64,000 bases of DNA from Paraneptunicella aestuarii (GTDB lineage Bacteria; Pseudomonadota; Gammaproteobacteria; Enterobacterales; Alteromonadaceae), in contig NZ_CP074570.1 in NCBI RefSeq assembly GCF_019900845.1, positions 2,480,001-2,544,000 on the forward strand. Reading direction: 5' to 3'. The notes beneath the pieces were generated by a model that was not told the DNA's origin, searched no databases, and saw only the letters and a program-made list of their open reading frames with translations. A program made the position numbers and the translations under genes. Positions 24,524 to 33,260 of this stretch are shown here, in pieces (position 1 is the stretch's first letter; every line of letters begins with the position of its first letter).

Positions 24524-26837
24524 ACTAACCCGCACCACTCAACTATCGGCGTCACAAGATAAACGTTCACTGGAACACGAAAGCGCGGCAATGCAGGTAT
24601 CAGGCAGCGCTTTGTATATTGATGACTTGCCAGAACCGGCCAATATTAAATATGCCGCTCTGGGCATTAGCCAGCACACTGCCGGAAAGCTTGAACAGGT
24701 TGATCTTGAGGACGTTAGAAACAGCCCGGGCGTTGTCGACGTTGTGACTGTGGCGGATGTTCCCGGTCATATTGATATTGCTCCGGTCTTTGATGGCGAT
24801 CCGATTCTGGCACATGAACATATTCTATTTCACGGGCAGCCTGTGTTTGCCGTATTGGCGAACAGTACCCGTGAAGCTAGACAAGCAGCCCTAAAAGGCA
24901 AGATTCAAGTTACAGAACAAGCACCTTGCCTAACCATTGCCCAAGCTCATGAAGCCAATAGCTTTGTTCGCCCCATGCATACCATGCAACAAGGCGATGC
25001 GAATGCGACCATAAAAAACTGCGAGCACCGCATTCAGGGCTCATTGGATATTGGTGGTCAAGAACACCTTTATCTTGAAGGGCAAATCGCTATGGCGATC
25101 CCCGGTGAAGATGACAACATCACGGTTTACAGTTCCACTCAACATCCAACCGAATTACAAAAACTCATCGCCGAAGTGCTGGATATCAAATTTCATAAGG
25201 TCGTGGTTGAAATGCGTAGAGCTGGCGGTGCTTTTGGCGGTAAAGAAACCCAATCCGCTCAATGGGCATGTATCGCAGCATTGTTAGCCGCCAAAAACAA
25301 ATGCGCGGTTAAATTACGCCTACCCCGCTCTCAAGATATGATCGTGACCGGAAAGCGCCATCCGTTTTCCAATCAATATGAAGTGGGCGTAGACAGCAAC
25401 GGGCAAATTCAAGCGGCTAACGTAAAGATAAGCGGAAACTGCGGTCATTCTCCCGATTTGTCGGACGCTATTGTTGACCGCGCCATGTTCCATACCGACA
25501 ACGGTTATTACCTTGGCGATTGCAAAATAGAAGGTCATCGTTGCCGTACTAATCAGGTATCACACACTGCATTTCGTGGATTTGGTGGGCCTCAAGGCAT
25601 GATGATTGGCGAAGCCATGATGGACAAGATCGCCAGAACCTTGGGCAAAGACCCGTTATTAGTGCGCAAACAAAACCTGTATAGCGAAGAAAATGGTCGC
25701 AATACCACACAATATGGTATGCAGGTTGAGAATTTTCTGCTGCCAGAGATTATTGAACAGTTGGAAAACAAGGCTGAATACTGGCGTCGTCGCGAAGAGA
25801 TTACCGCCTTTAATGCCAAAAATCGTTTTATCAAAAAAGGCTTATCCCTAACGCCCGTCAAATTTGGTATTTCCTTTACAGTGAAGCACCTCAATCAGGC
25901 CGGTGCTCTGGTTCATATCTATACCGATGGCAGTATGCAAGTGAATCATGGCGGTACAGAAATGGGACAAGGTCTGCACACCAAGATCCAGCAAATTGCA
26001 GCACAGGAAATGAGTATTCCCGCGGCAATGATTGAAGTGACCGCAACACGTACCGACAAAGTACCGAACACCTCGCCAACTGCGGCATCCAGCGGCACAG
26101 ATTTGAACGGTAAAGCGGTACAGAATGCCTGCATTACTATCAAACAACGTTTAGCCGAATATTTTGCGCAGCGCTTTGAAGTCTCAGCCGATTCTGTAGA
26201 GTTTAAAGACGGCACTATTCGCTCTGGCGAGCATCAGGTTGATTTTGCTGAATTTATCCAGCAAGCCTATATGGATCGTGTGCATTTATCCGCAGCAGGA
26301 CATTACAAAACGCCGAAGATCTTCTACGACAGAAATACCGGTAACGGTCGTCCCTTTTTCTATTTTGCCTATGGCGCAGCCCTTTCAGAAGTCACGGTAG
26401 ACACCCTGACCGGGGAATACAAAGTCAATCGCGTTGATATTCTGCACGATACCGGCAAGAGCATTAACCCGGCTTTGGATATTGGCCAAATTGAAGGTGC
26501 GTTTATTCAGGGAATGGGTTGGCTAACATCTGAAGAATTGGTGTGGGATGAAACCGGTAAACTTGCCAGTAACAATCCTGCCACTTACAAAATCCCTGCC
26601 ATTGGTGATACACCGGAAATATTTAATGTTGAGCTTTTAGACAGAGATAACAGCGAAGATACCATCTTCCGGTCTAAAGCGGTTGGTGAACCTCCCTTTA
26701 TGTTGGCCATAAGCGTTTGGTGTGCAATTAAAGATGCCATTTCCAGTTTGACCCAGTACAAAGTGGATCCGCCATTACATGCGCCAGCAACCCCTGAATC
26801 GGTTTTAGCCGCTATTGACGCAGTGCAGGAAAATTAG
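24516..26837 (+). CDS. xdhB: Xanthine dehydrogenase molybdopterin-binding (large) subunit
   Basis: A 773-residue molybdenum hydroxylase subunit. Motifs for the cofactor and active site include RAGGAFGGKET, AFRGFGGPQGM (substrate-orienting Arg), GGTEMGQGLHTK and the catalytic Glu in KAVGEPPFML near the C-terminus. The N-terminal part is the a/b hammerhead domain (SGSALYIDDL). Length fits the two-subunit XdhAB type. The protein is cytoplasmic with no Tat signal. It overlaps xdhA and is followed four bases later by xdhC, whose product inserts sulfurated cofactor into this subunit. Confidence 0.95.
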   Translation: MRRLTRTTQLSASQDKRSLEHESAAMQVSGSALYIDDLPEPANIKYAALGISQHTAGKLEQVDLEDVRNSPGVVDVVTVADVPGHIDIAPVFDGDPILAHEHILFHGQPVFAVLANSTREARQAALKGKIQVTEQAPCLTIAQAHEANSFVRPMHTMQQGDANATIKNCEHRIQGSLDIGGQEHLYLEGQIAMAIPGEDDNITVYSSTQHPTELQKLIAEVLDIKFHKVVVEMRRAGGAFGGKETQSAQWACIAALLAAKNKCAVKLRLPRSQDMIVTGKRHPFSNQYEVGVDSNGQIQAANVKISGNCGHSPDLSDAIVDRAMFHTDNGYYLGDCKIEGHRCRTNQVSHTAFRGFGGPQGMMIGEAMMDKIARTLGKDPLLVRKQNLYSEENGRNTTQYGMQVENFLLPEIIEQLENKAEYWRRREEITAFNAKNRFIKKGLSLTPVKFGISFTVKHLNQAGALVHIYTDGSMQVNHGGTEMGQGLHTKIQQIAAQEMSIPAAMIEVTATRTDKVPNTSPTAASSGTDLNGKAVQNACITIKQRLAEYFAQRFEVSADSVEFKDGTIRSGEHQVDFAEFIQQAYMDRVHLSAAGHYKTPKIFYDRNTGNGRPFFYFAYGAALSEVTVDTLTGEYKVNRVDILHDTGKSINPALDIGQIEGAFIQGMGWLTSEELVWDETGKLASNNPATYKIPAIGDTPEIFNVELLDRDNSEDTIFRSKAVGEPPFMLAISVWCAIKDAISSLTQYKVDPPLHAPATPESVLAAIDAVQEN

Positions 26838-26840
26838 TCT

Positions 26841-27734
26841 ATGAATCGCCCTCAAAACTGGTTCGACGCAGTACAACATTGCCATCAAACAGGCAAAAGT
26901 TACGTGCTTATTACCTTATTAGCGACGGCGGGTTCAACGCCTCGTAATACAGGCACTAAAATGGTCGTCACCAGCGATGAAGCCTTTGATACTATTGGCG
27001 GAGGGCATCTTGAACACCTTGTTACGCGTAACGCTAGAGAGCTACTTTTAGATACGCATTACAGCCAAAATAACGGTCAAAAGATCGAAGCAATGCCACT
27101 AGACAGCAAACTGGGGCAATGTTGTGGTGGAGCGGTTCATGTGTTGTATGAAGTTCAAGGACAACATCAACAAACCCTGGCTTTATTTGGAGCAGGTCAT
27201 GTAGCAAAAGCCCTCATTCCCATCATTGCGCAACTGCCTCTGCAAATTAAATGGATTGATAATCGCGAGAATATGTTTCCTGAGCATCCAGAACAGATCC
27301 CCTCGAATGTCAGCACCATACTCACAGACGAGCCCGTCTATGAGCTTAAAGATTTATCCGACAACGCCTGGATTGTGGTGATGACCCATAATCACCAATT
27401 GGATTTTGATATTGTCCATAAAGCACTGACTCTGCCGAATATTGATTTTGTCGGCATGATTGGTTCAGAAACCAAAGCCCGGCGTTTTAAGACACGATTA
27501 GCACACAGAGACTTAAGCGAAGCTCAAGTCCAGAAGCTGGTAAGCCCTGTCGGGGAACTCTCCATTCCCGGGAAGCGCCCTATAGAAGTCGCCATATCCA
27601 TCGCGGCACAGCTGGTGCAAATGCTGAATACCAAAACAGATACCTCTGAAGTTCCTGAAAAAGACTCGGCGCAAAAAGCGCAACAGAACTTATGGCTTCA
27701 GGTGAAACAACTCGAAAAACAACACAGTTCATAA
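26841..27734 (+). CDS. xdhC: Xanthine dehydrogenase accessory protein XdhC
   Basis: A 297-residue protein with an N-terminal XdhC domain (LLATAGSTPRNTGTKMVV, GGGHLEH, LGQCCGGAV) and a C-terminal Rossmann domain (LFGAGHVAKALIPI, VGMIGSETKARRF). XdhC binds molybdenum cofactor, helps to exchange its oxo ligand for sulfur and delivers it to XdhB. The tail from about 270 is hydrophilic and extra. It sits directly between xdhB and uraD in one operon. Confidence 0.94.
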   Translation: MNRPQNWFDAVQHCHQTGKSYVLITLLATAGSTPRNTGTKMVVTSDEAFDTIGGGHLEHLVTRNARELLLDTHYSQNNGQKIEAMPLDSKLGQCCGGAVHVLYEVQGQHQQTLALFGAGHVAKALIPIIAQLPLQIKWIDNRENMFPEHPEQIPSNVSTILTDEPVYELKDLSDNAWIVVMTHNHQLDFDIVHKALTLPNIDFVGMIGSETKARRFKTRLAHRDLSEAQVQKLVSPVGELSIPGKRPIEVAISIAAQLVQMLNTKTDTSEVPEKDSAQKAQQNLWLQVKQLEKQHSS

Positions 27735-27740
27735 TTATCT

Positions 27741-28241
27741 ATGACTTTATCCGAATTAAATCAACTTGATACCCAAGCCGCTTATGAGTGGTTTGAGCAA
27801 ACCTGTGCCGCACAAAACTGGTGTAACGCTATGGTGGCGCAACGACCTTATGAGTCATTACAGGCTCTAAAAGAAACTGCACAGAATGTTTGGCAAACCA
27901 TGCAAGAGACGGATTTTCTGCAAGCTTTCGATGCACATCCCATGATTGGTGATGTCAATTCCCTGAAAAAGAAGTTCGCCAATACTCAAGGCATGGCAAG
28001 CAAAGAACAGGAACAAACCGCGCAAGCCAGTGAAGAAACCTTACAAGCCTTACATGATTTGAATCATGAATATGCAAATAAAAATGGGTTTATATTTATC
28101 ATCTGTGCCACAGGACTTAGTGCCGACACTATGTTATCAGCACTAAAACAACGCATTCACAACACACGAGAACAAGAAATACACAACGCAGCCAGCGAGC
28201 AAATCAAGATTACCTTGCTGCGTTTGGAGAAAAACCTATGA
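27741..28241 (+). CDS. uraD: 2-oxo-4-hydroxy-4-carboxy-5-ureidoimidazoline (OHCU) decarboxylase
   Basis: A helical protein of 166 residues. The family's active-site block is FDAHPMIGDVNSLKKKFA, with the catalytic His, and further markers are EYANKNGFIFIICATG and the C-terminal E..KITLLRLE. The enzyme converts OHCU to (S)-allantoin, the step after HiuH. Many homologues read HPRIGD where this one has HPMIGD. It overlaps hiuH by four bases (ATGA), matching the order of the reactions. Confidence 0.94.
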   Translation: MTLSELNQLDTQAAYEWFEQTCAAQNWCNAMVAQRPYESLQALKETAQNVWQTMQETDFLQAFDAHPMIGDVNSLKKKFANTQGMASKEQEQTAQASEETLQALHDLNHEYANKNGFIFIICATGLSADTMLSALKQRIHNTREQEIHNAASEQIKITLLRLEKNL

Positions 28242-28561
28242 TTACCCTGTCCAGCCATGTATTAGATACCACTAAAGGCACTCCGGCAGCCAATATGGCA
28301 TTATGTTTAACAACGCCTGATGGCAAGCAAATAACGGCTTCTACCGATAACGACGGGCGCTGCAAGAACTGGGGTGATATTGAGTTTACGCCCGGCATTT
28401 ACTGCATTCGCTTTGAAGCAGGTGAATATCTTAAGGCGGAACATGGCAAGTCCTTTTATCCCTTCGTTGATATTCATTTTGAAATGCAGGAAGACGGCGG
28501 TCATTACCATGTACCCTTGCTAGTTTCGCCTTTTGGTTACAGTAGTTATCGCGGGAGCTAA
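28238..28561 (+). CDS. hiuH: 5-hydroxyisourate hydrolase (transthyretin-like)
   Basis: A protein of 107 residues with the transthyretin-related fold. The N-terminal LSSHVLDTTKGTPAANM and the C-terminal tetrapeptide YRGS are the diagnostic ends of HIU hydrolases, with HYHVPLLVSPFGYSSYRGS closing the active site. It hydrolyses 5-hydroxyisourate, the product of urate oxidation by PuuD, to OHCU. No periplasmic signal is present, so it acts in the cytoplasm. It sits between uraD and guaD with overlap or a very short gap. Confidence 0.95.
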   Translation: MITLSSHVLDTTKGTPAANMALCLTTPDGKQITASTDNDGRCKNWGDIEFTPGIYCIRFEAGEYLKAEHGKSFYPFVDIHFEMQEDGGHYHVPLLVSPFGYSSYRGS

Positions 28562-28567
28562 TCATTA

Positions 28568-29863
28568 ATGGCAGAACTTAAAGCGATACGCGCCAGTATC
28601 CTGCATTTTCCCAATAGCACAACTTCACCAGAGCAAGACTTTGAGTATTTTGCTGATGGTATTCTGGTGATTGAGGGTGAGCGCATTAAAGCCATTGGCA
28701 GTACCGCAGACATACAATCTGAATTTCCTACGCTTACGGTACAAGATCATAGTGGCAAATTACTCATTCCAGGCTTGATTGACACTCACCTGCACTTCCC
28801 TCAAACCGAGATGATTGCCAGCTATGGTGAACAACTTCTGGAATGGCTGCAAAACTATACGTTCCCGACTGAACGCAAATTTGCCAACCCACAATACGCC
28901 CAATTCATCGCTGACAAATTCCTCAATCAGCTTTGGAGCAACGGCACAACCACAGCTCTTGCCTACGCCACCGTGCATCAATGCTCGGCAGAATCACTGT
29001 TTAGCGCTGCTTATGAAAAGAACATGCAGTTGATCACAGGCAAGGTCTGCATGGACAGAAACAGTCCGGAGTGGTTGTCCGACACCGCAGAGTCAGCACA
29101 AAAAGAATCCGCTCAATTAATTGAGAAGTGGCACAACAAAGGCCGTCTTAAGTACGCAATTACGCCACGTTTTGCGCCAACCAGCACGCCTGAACAGCTG
29201 ACAGCCCTTGGGGAATTGGTTAAGTCTTATGATGATGTCTATGTACAAACGCATTTAAGTGAGAACAAGGACGAAATCGAATGGGTAAAAGCCCTCTACC
29301 CCGATTCCAGAGACTATTTGCATGTCTATGAGCAGTACGGTCTGGTTAACGAACGCACGGTATTTGGTCATTGTATTCATTTGGAAGAGCACACTTGGGA
29401 GCAACTAGGCGCGCATCAATCCATCATTGCTTTCTGCCCTCGTTCCAACCTGTTTTTAGGCAGTGGGTTATTTGATATTGAACAGGCGCAACGTTACAAA
29501 GTCCCGGTAACTCTGGCATCCGATGTGGGTGCTGGTGACAGCTTTAATATGCTACGTACTCAAGGTGAAGCCTACAAGGTATGCCAGCTACAAAGCATTA
29601 CGCTGCATCCCTATAAAGGCTTGTACATGATGACTCAAGGCTCGGCATCAGCTTTGGGCTTGCCCGACATTGGTAATTTAAACCCGGGAACCATGGCAGA
29701 CTTTGTGCTACTTAACCCAAGCTTTAATGAATTAAGTGAACTGCGCATGCAATCACGCGAGAATACACCCGAAGACACTTTATTTGCTTTAAGCATGCTT
29801 GGCGATGAACGTTCAATCCAAAGTACCTGGATTGCCGGGCAGCCCGTGTATCAACAGAACTAA
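28568..29863 (+). CDS. guaD: Guanine deaminase
   Basis: A 431-residue amidohydrolase. Zinc ligands and active-site motifs are visible as DTHLHFPQTE, QTHLSENKDE, FGHCIHLEE and ASDVGAGDSFNML. It deaminates guanine to xanthine and so feeds XdhAB. A GGGAG ribosome binding site lies at the end of hiuH, six bases away. Placement within the xdh-ura operon supports guanine rather than another cyclic amide as substrate. Confidence 0.94.
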   Translation: MAELKAIRASILHFPNSTTSPEQDFEYFADGILVIEGERIKAIGSTADIQSEFPTLTVQDHSGKLLIPGLIDTHLHFPQTEMIASYGEQLLEWLQNYTFPTERKFANPQYAQFIADKFLNQLWSNGTTTALAYATVHQCSAESLFSAAYEKNMQLITGKVCMDRNSPEWLSDTAESAQKESAQLIEKWHNKGRLKYAITPRFAPTSTPEQLTALGELVKSYDDVYVQTHLSENKDEIEWVKALYPDSRDYLHVYEQYGLVNERTVFGHCIHLEEHTWEQLGAHQSIIAFCPRSNLFLGSGLFDIEQAQRYKVPVTLASDVGAGDSFNMLRTQGEAYKVCQLQSITLHPYKGLYMMTQGSASALGLPDIGNLNPGTMADFVLLNPSFNELSELRMQSRENTPEDTLFALSMLGDERSIQSTWIAGQPVYQQN

Positions 29864-29916
29864 CATGATTTCGATTATGCTTTACTCAATTAAGAATAAG
29901 AACAAGGAGACACACC

Positions 29917-31107
29917 ATGCCATTGCTTGACTGGCTCGAGCTTGCTGTTAGATGGTTCCACGTTGTTGCAGGCGTCGCCTGGATCGGCGCTTCTTTCTAT
30001 TTCATCTGGCTGGATAACAACCTGCAGCCACCGCCTCAATGGAAGGCGGACAAAGGCATTAAAGGCGATTTATGGGCAGTACATGGTGGTGGCTTTTATG
30101 AAGTTGCCAAGTATCGCTATGGCCCCGAGAAAATGCCGGAAACACTACATTGGTTTAAATGGGAAGCTTACTCAACCTGGTTAAGCGGTATATTGCAGTT
30201 ATCACTTATCTATTATCTGAGTGCGTCAGCTTACCTGATTGACCCCAACGTCATGGAAATGAACGCATCACAAGCAATCATGTACAGTATTGGCTTTATT
30301 GTTGGTGGATGGTTGTTATACGAAGGAGCATGTAGAAGCCCGCTTAACAAAAACGCTCTATTGTTCGCAGTGTATTTGGTGTTGATGCTGTCGTTTGCTT
30401 CCTGGCTAGCCACAAATTTATTTAGTGCTCGCGCGGCTTACATACACATTGGTGTGCTAATCGGCACGATAATGGCCGCCAACGTGTTCACCAATATTAT
30501 TCCTGGTCAGCGCAAAATGGTGGCAGCCGTCGCAGCCAAACAAGAGATCAACCCCGCGTGGGGAGACGGTGCGAAGCTCAGATCAGTTCATAACAACTAC
30601 CTGACCCTGCCCTTGTTGTTCACCATGATCAGCAACCATTATCCCATGACTTATCAAAACGAAAATAACTGGCTGATTTTAATTATGATCAGCATTGTTC
30701 TTGCCTGGATACGCCATTACTTTAACTTGAAGCATCAAGGCATTAAAAAGCCGTCGATCTTGGTTACTGGTGCTATTGGATTTTTCGCCATTGCCGGTTG
30801 GGTTTCCTGGCCAGCCAGCGCACCAGAAAGCAACGAAACCAGACAGATTCAAACGGTCTCACAAGAACAGGTGGTTGCGGTTATTAACGCTCATTGTGTC
30901 AGTTGCCATTCATCCACTCCAACCGACGATGTATTTAAAACCGCGCCGTTGGGTTTAAAACTGGATAACTGGCAATTGGTTCAACAATGGAAAGATAAGA
31001 TTTATCAGCGTACATCTGTCAGCAAAGATATGCCTTTTCTTAACAAGAGCAATATGACAGAAGAAGAGCGACAACTTATCGCTGATTGGCATCATCAAAG
31101 CAAGTAG
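29917..31107 (+). CDS. puuD: Membrane urate hydroxylase PuuD with C-terminal cytochrome c domain
   Basis: A 396-residue protein with about eight membrane helices, beginning LELAVRWFHVVAGVAWIGASFYFIWLDN, the conserved N-terminus of PuuD. After the last helix (about 280-300) a periplasmic haem c domain follows with CVSCH at 327-331 and a later M..... PFLNKS region that could supply the Met ligand. PuuD oxidises urate to 5-hydroxyisourate and passes electrons to the respiratory chain instead of oxygen, replacing soluble uricase. It has a strong AAGGAG ribosome binding site and ends the operon before the terminator at 31132. Confidence 0.95.
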   Translation: MPLLDWLELAVRWFHVVAGVAWIGASFYFIWLDNNLQPPPQWKADKGIKGDLWAVHGGGFYEVAKYRYGPEKMPETLHWFKWEAYSTWLSGILQLSLIYYLSASAYLIDPNVMEMNASQAIMYSIGFIVGGWLLYEGACRSPLNKNALLFAVYLVLMLSFASWLATNLFSARAAYIHIGVLIGTIMAANVFTNIIPGQRKMVAAVAAKQEINPAWGDGAKLRSVHNNYLTLPLLFTMISNHYPMTYQNENNWLILIMISIVLAWIRHYFNLKHQGIKKPSILVTGAIGFFAIAGWVSWPASAPESNETRQIQTVSQEQVVAVINAHCVSCHSSTPTDDVFKTAPLGLKLDNWQLVQQWKDKIYQRTSVSKDMPFLNKSNMTEEERQLIADWHHQSK

Positions 31108-31131
31108 CGATTTCATTATTGATTGAGAGAA

Positions 31132-31167
31132 AAACAGCGGCCATACGACAGCCGCTGTTTTTGTTTT
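31132..31167 (+). terminator. Terminator of the purine-catabolism operon
   Basis: A 10-bp stem AAACAGCGGC / GCCGCTGTTT with a 9-base loop, followed by TTGTTTTCTC. Confidence 0.9.
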
Positions 31168-31490
31168 CTCCTCTCTATTTTCATTTTACCCGTTAGAGCG
31201 GCACTTCCTAACCCTGAGTCTTTCACAAACAACACTGTCTGGGTAAATTTTTTCATTGCCTGCTTCGGTAAATTTTCTTACTATTTGTCTCTTAAGTGCA
31301 GATTCGTGTCGAGAGAACATCTTCAGCAAACGCATGTTGCGATGAAGTAACAAGAATCGTTTCCAAGGGACATCAAAGATATTTCATCACCTCTCGATGA
31401 TATTGGTTCAATGGAGAATAGAAAATTGCTACGTCAATTTTCTTATAAAAGCTCTGATACAACCTTCATACAATTCGTGGGTGCAACATT
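31168..31490. other. Intergenic region between puuD and the WD40 gene
   Basis: No gene is supported in these 323 bases. A 75-codon frame (31123-31350) starts inside the puuD terminator and lacks a ribosome binding site. The region should hold the promoter of the WD40 gene, but I see no convincing -35/-10 pair. Confidence 0.5.
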
Positions 31491-33179
31491 ATGATGAAAC
31501 ATAACTCCCCTATCAGCGGGATAGCTTCACTAGGTGATCAGTATGTCGCAACAGCAGGTTACGATAACAAAGTCATTCTGTGGGATGCGAAAACTAAACA
31601 CGCATTAGCACAGGGTGTACACGACCACCTGGCCAACCAATGTGTATTTCGTCCCGATGGCAAATACCTTGCCTCGACCAGTAGCGATTACTCGGTGCGT
31701 ATATGGCAACTTCCATCCATGCGTTTAACTCACTTATTGAATGAACATACTGATGATGTTGAATTTGTCTGTTTTAATCCGGTCAATGATTCCATTGCCA
31801 CCTGTTCAAGAGACAAGTCAATTCGCATCTATGACGGTTCAGGTAAGCAACAACGAGTGCTGCTTGGACACGAAGCCGATGTGCTTACGGTTCAGTGGAT
31901 GGCTGACGGCGAACAGCTGGTCAGTACCAGTGACGACGGTACTATTCGTACCTGGAACGCCAATACTGGTGAAATGCTGGCAATGTATGACTTCGAGGGT
32001 GTTGAAACCGACACTATCGTAGTGAGCAGCGACGGGGCGATATTCGCGGGTAACGACGAAGGCGAAATCAGTCTGCTACAAGGCGGTGAATTACAGCAAA
32101 CATTTCAGGCTCATGACGCCGGGATCAAGCGTTTGGTTTACAGCGAAACCAGTAAACGTCTTGTCAGCCTAAGCTATGATCGAACCGTTAAGATCTGGCA
32201 GTTAGACGACAAGCAACAGCTCAACCTTAAGTTGGATAGCAAACTGCCTCCGGTTATCTGGCCTCGTTCATGTGCTTTTGTTGGTGAAGAACAATTAGCA
32301 TTCGCTACTTTCGGTTCTTGCTATGCGTTGCTTAACTTGAACAACAGCGAATGGGATTTGTCCGGTATCGACCCCACTGGCGGTAAAAATGCCGTATACA
32401 AGCTTGGGGATGACATCTATTCCATCGGTGATGCGGGTATTTTCTGGAAGAACGATGAGCCTGTTACTACATTACCCAGCCTATGCAACTTCATTACCTC
32501 CGTAAATGGGGTATTTGTGACTGGTGGACAAACAGGCGAAGTCTTTAATGCCTTGACTGGCGACGTGATTTATCAGCATCGCTCTCCGCTTAACTGTGGT
32601 GCAACTCACAAAACAGATGCAGGCGCTTTCGTCTATGTAGGCACTTATACTGGTGAAGTATTGGTCTTTGATGTGAGCAACGATGGCAAAATTCAATTCA
32701 GTAAAGAAATTCAGGTTCACGATAACGCCATTAAAGATGTGGCAACATCGGCAACCGAGTTATTCTCGGTTTCTGCCTCAGCCGGTGCGGCTTATAACCA
32801 GTTAAGCGACTTGCAACGTAGCCACTTGATTGAAGAAGGCCACAGCAAAATTGCCAATGGCTGTAGCTTTGTTGGTAATGATCAATTTGCCAGTATCAGC
32901 CGAGATTTAAAACTGCGAGTCTGGCGCAATCATGAAGCCATTGTATTTGATACACCACATCAAAATTCGATTAAATGTATCGCCTACAACCCTTCAAGCA
33001 ACATGGTAGCCACCTGTGACTACACGGGTCATGCAGGTTTGTTCGACATGAATACCGAGCAATATGTTGCCTTCACGCGCTTAACAAACTGTGGTTTGTC
33101 TTGCGTGACAGCCGATGATCAGGGAACTGGATTTAAGTGCAGTTCTTACGATGGTCACATTTACGATTTGAATGTGTAA
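31491..33179 (+). CDS. Stand-alone WD40 repeat protein
   Basis: A 562-residue protein composed of WD40-type beta-propeller repeats and nothing else visible: no signal peptide, membrane helix, kinase, caspase or NTPase domain. Clear blades end in DNKVILWDAKT, DYSVRIWQLPS, DKSIRIYDGSG, DGTIRTWNANT and DRTVKIWQLDD in the first 240 residues. Later blades are more divergent (VLVFDVS, DLKLRVWRNHE, HAGLFDMN). The length fits two seven-bladed propellers. Such a protein would be a cytoplasmic scaffold. It is a single-gene unit between the purine operon and a convergent diguanylate cyclase gene; neither neighbour reveals a partner. The ATG has only a weak ribosome binding site. Confidence 0.85.
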   Translation: MMKHNSPISGIASLGDQYVATAGYDNKVILWDAKTKHALAQGVHDHLANQCVFRPDGKYLASTSSDYSVRIWQLPSMRLTHLLNEHTDDVEFVCFNPVNDSIATCSRDKSIRIYDGSGKQQRVLLGHEADVLTVQWMADGEQLVSTSDDGTIRTWNANTGEMLAMYDFEGVETDTIVVSSDGAIFAGNDEGEISLLQGGELQQTFQAHDAGIKRLVYSETSKRLVSLSYDRTVKIWQLDDKQQLNLKLDSKLPPVIWPRSCAFVGEEQLAFATFGSCYALLNLNNSEWDLSGIDPTGGKNAVYKLGDDIYSIGDAGIFWKNDEPVTTLPSLCNFITSVNGVFVTGGQTGEVFNALTGDVIYQHRSPLNCGATHKTDAGAFVYVGTYTGEVLVFDVSNDGKIQFSKEIQVHDNAIKDVATSATELFSVSASAGAAYNQLSDLQRSHLIEEGHSKIANGCSFVGNDQFASISRDLKLRVWRNHEAIVFDTPHQNSIKCIAYNPSSNMVATCDYTGHAGLFDMNTEQYVAFTRLTNCGLSCVTADDQGTGFKCSSYDGHIYDLNV

Positions 33180-33203
33180 AGCAAAGACAGCGATGTAAAG
33201 ATT

Positions 33204-33239
33204 AAAAAGCTCCTTTGAGTCACCTCTCAGGAGCTTTTT
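33204..33239. terminator. Bidirectional terminator between the WD40 and diguanylate cyclase genes
   Basis: An 11-bp perfect stem AAAAAGCTCCT / AGGAGCTTTTT gives a T-run on both strands and lies between two convergent genes. Confidence 0.92.
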
Positions 33240-33260
33240 CTTTATCTCTTTTATTTTTTA

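Noticed and set aside
31123..31350. 75-codon frame after puuD
   Set aside because: It begins within the puuD terminator, has no ribosome binding site, and its composition looks non-coding.
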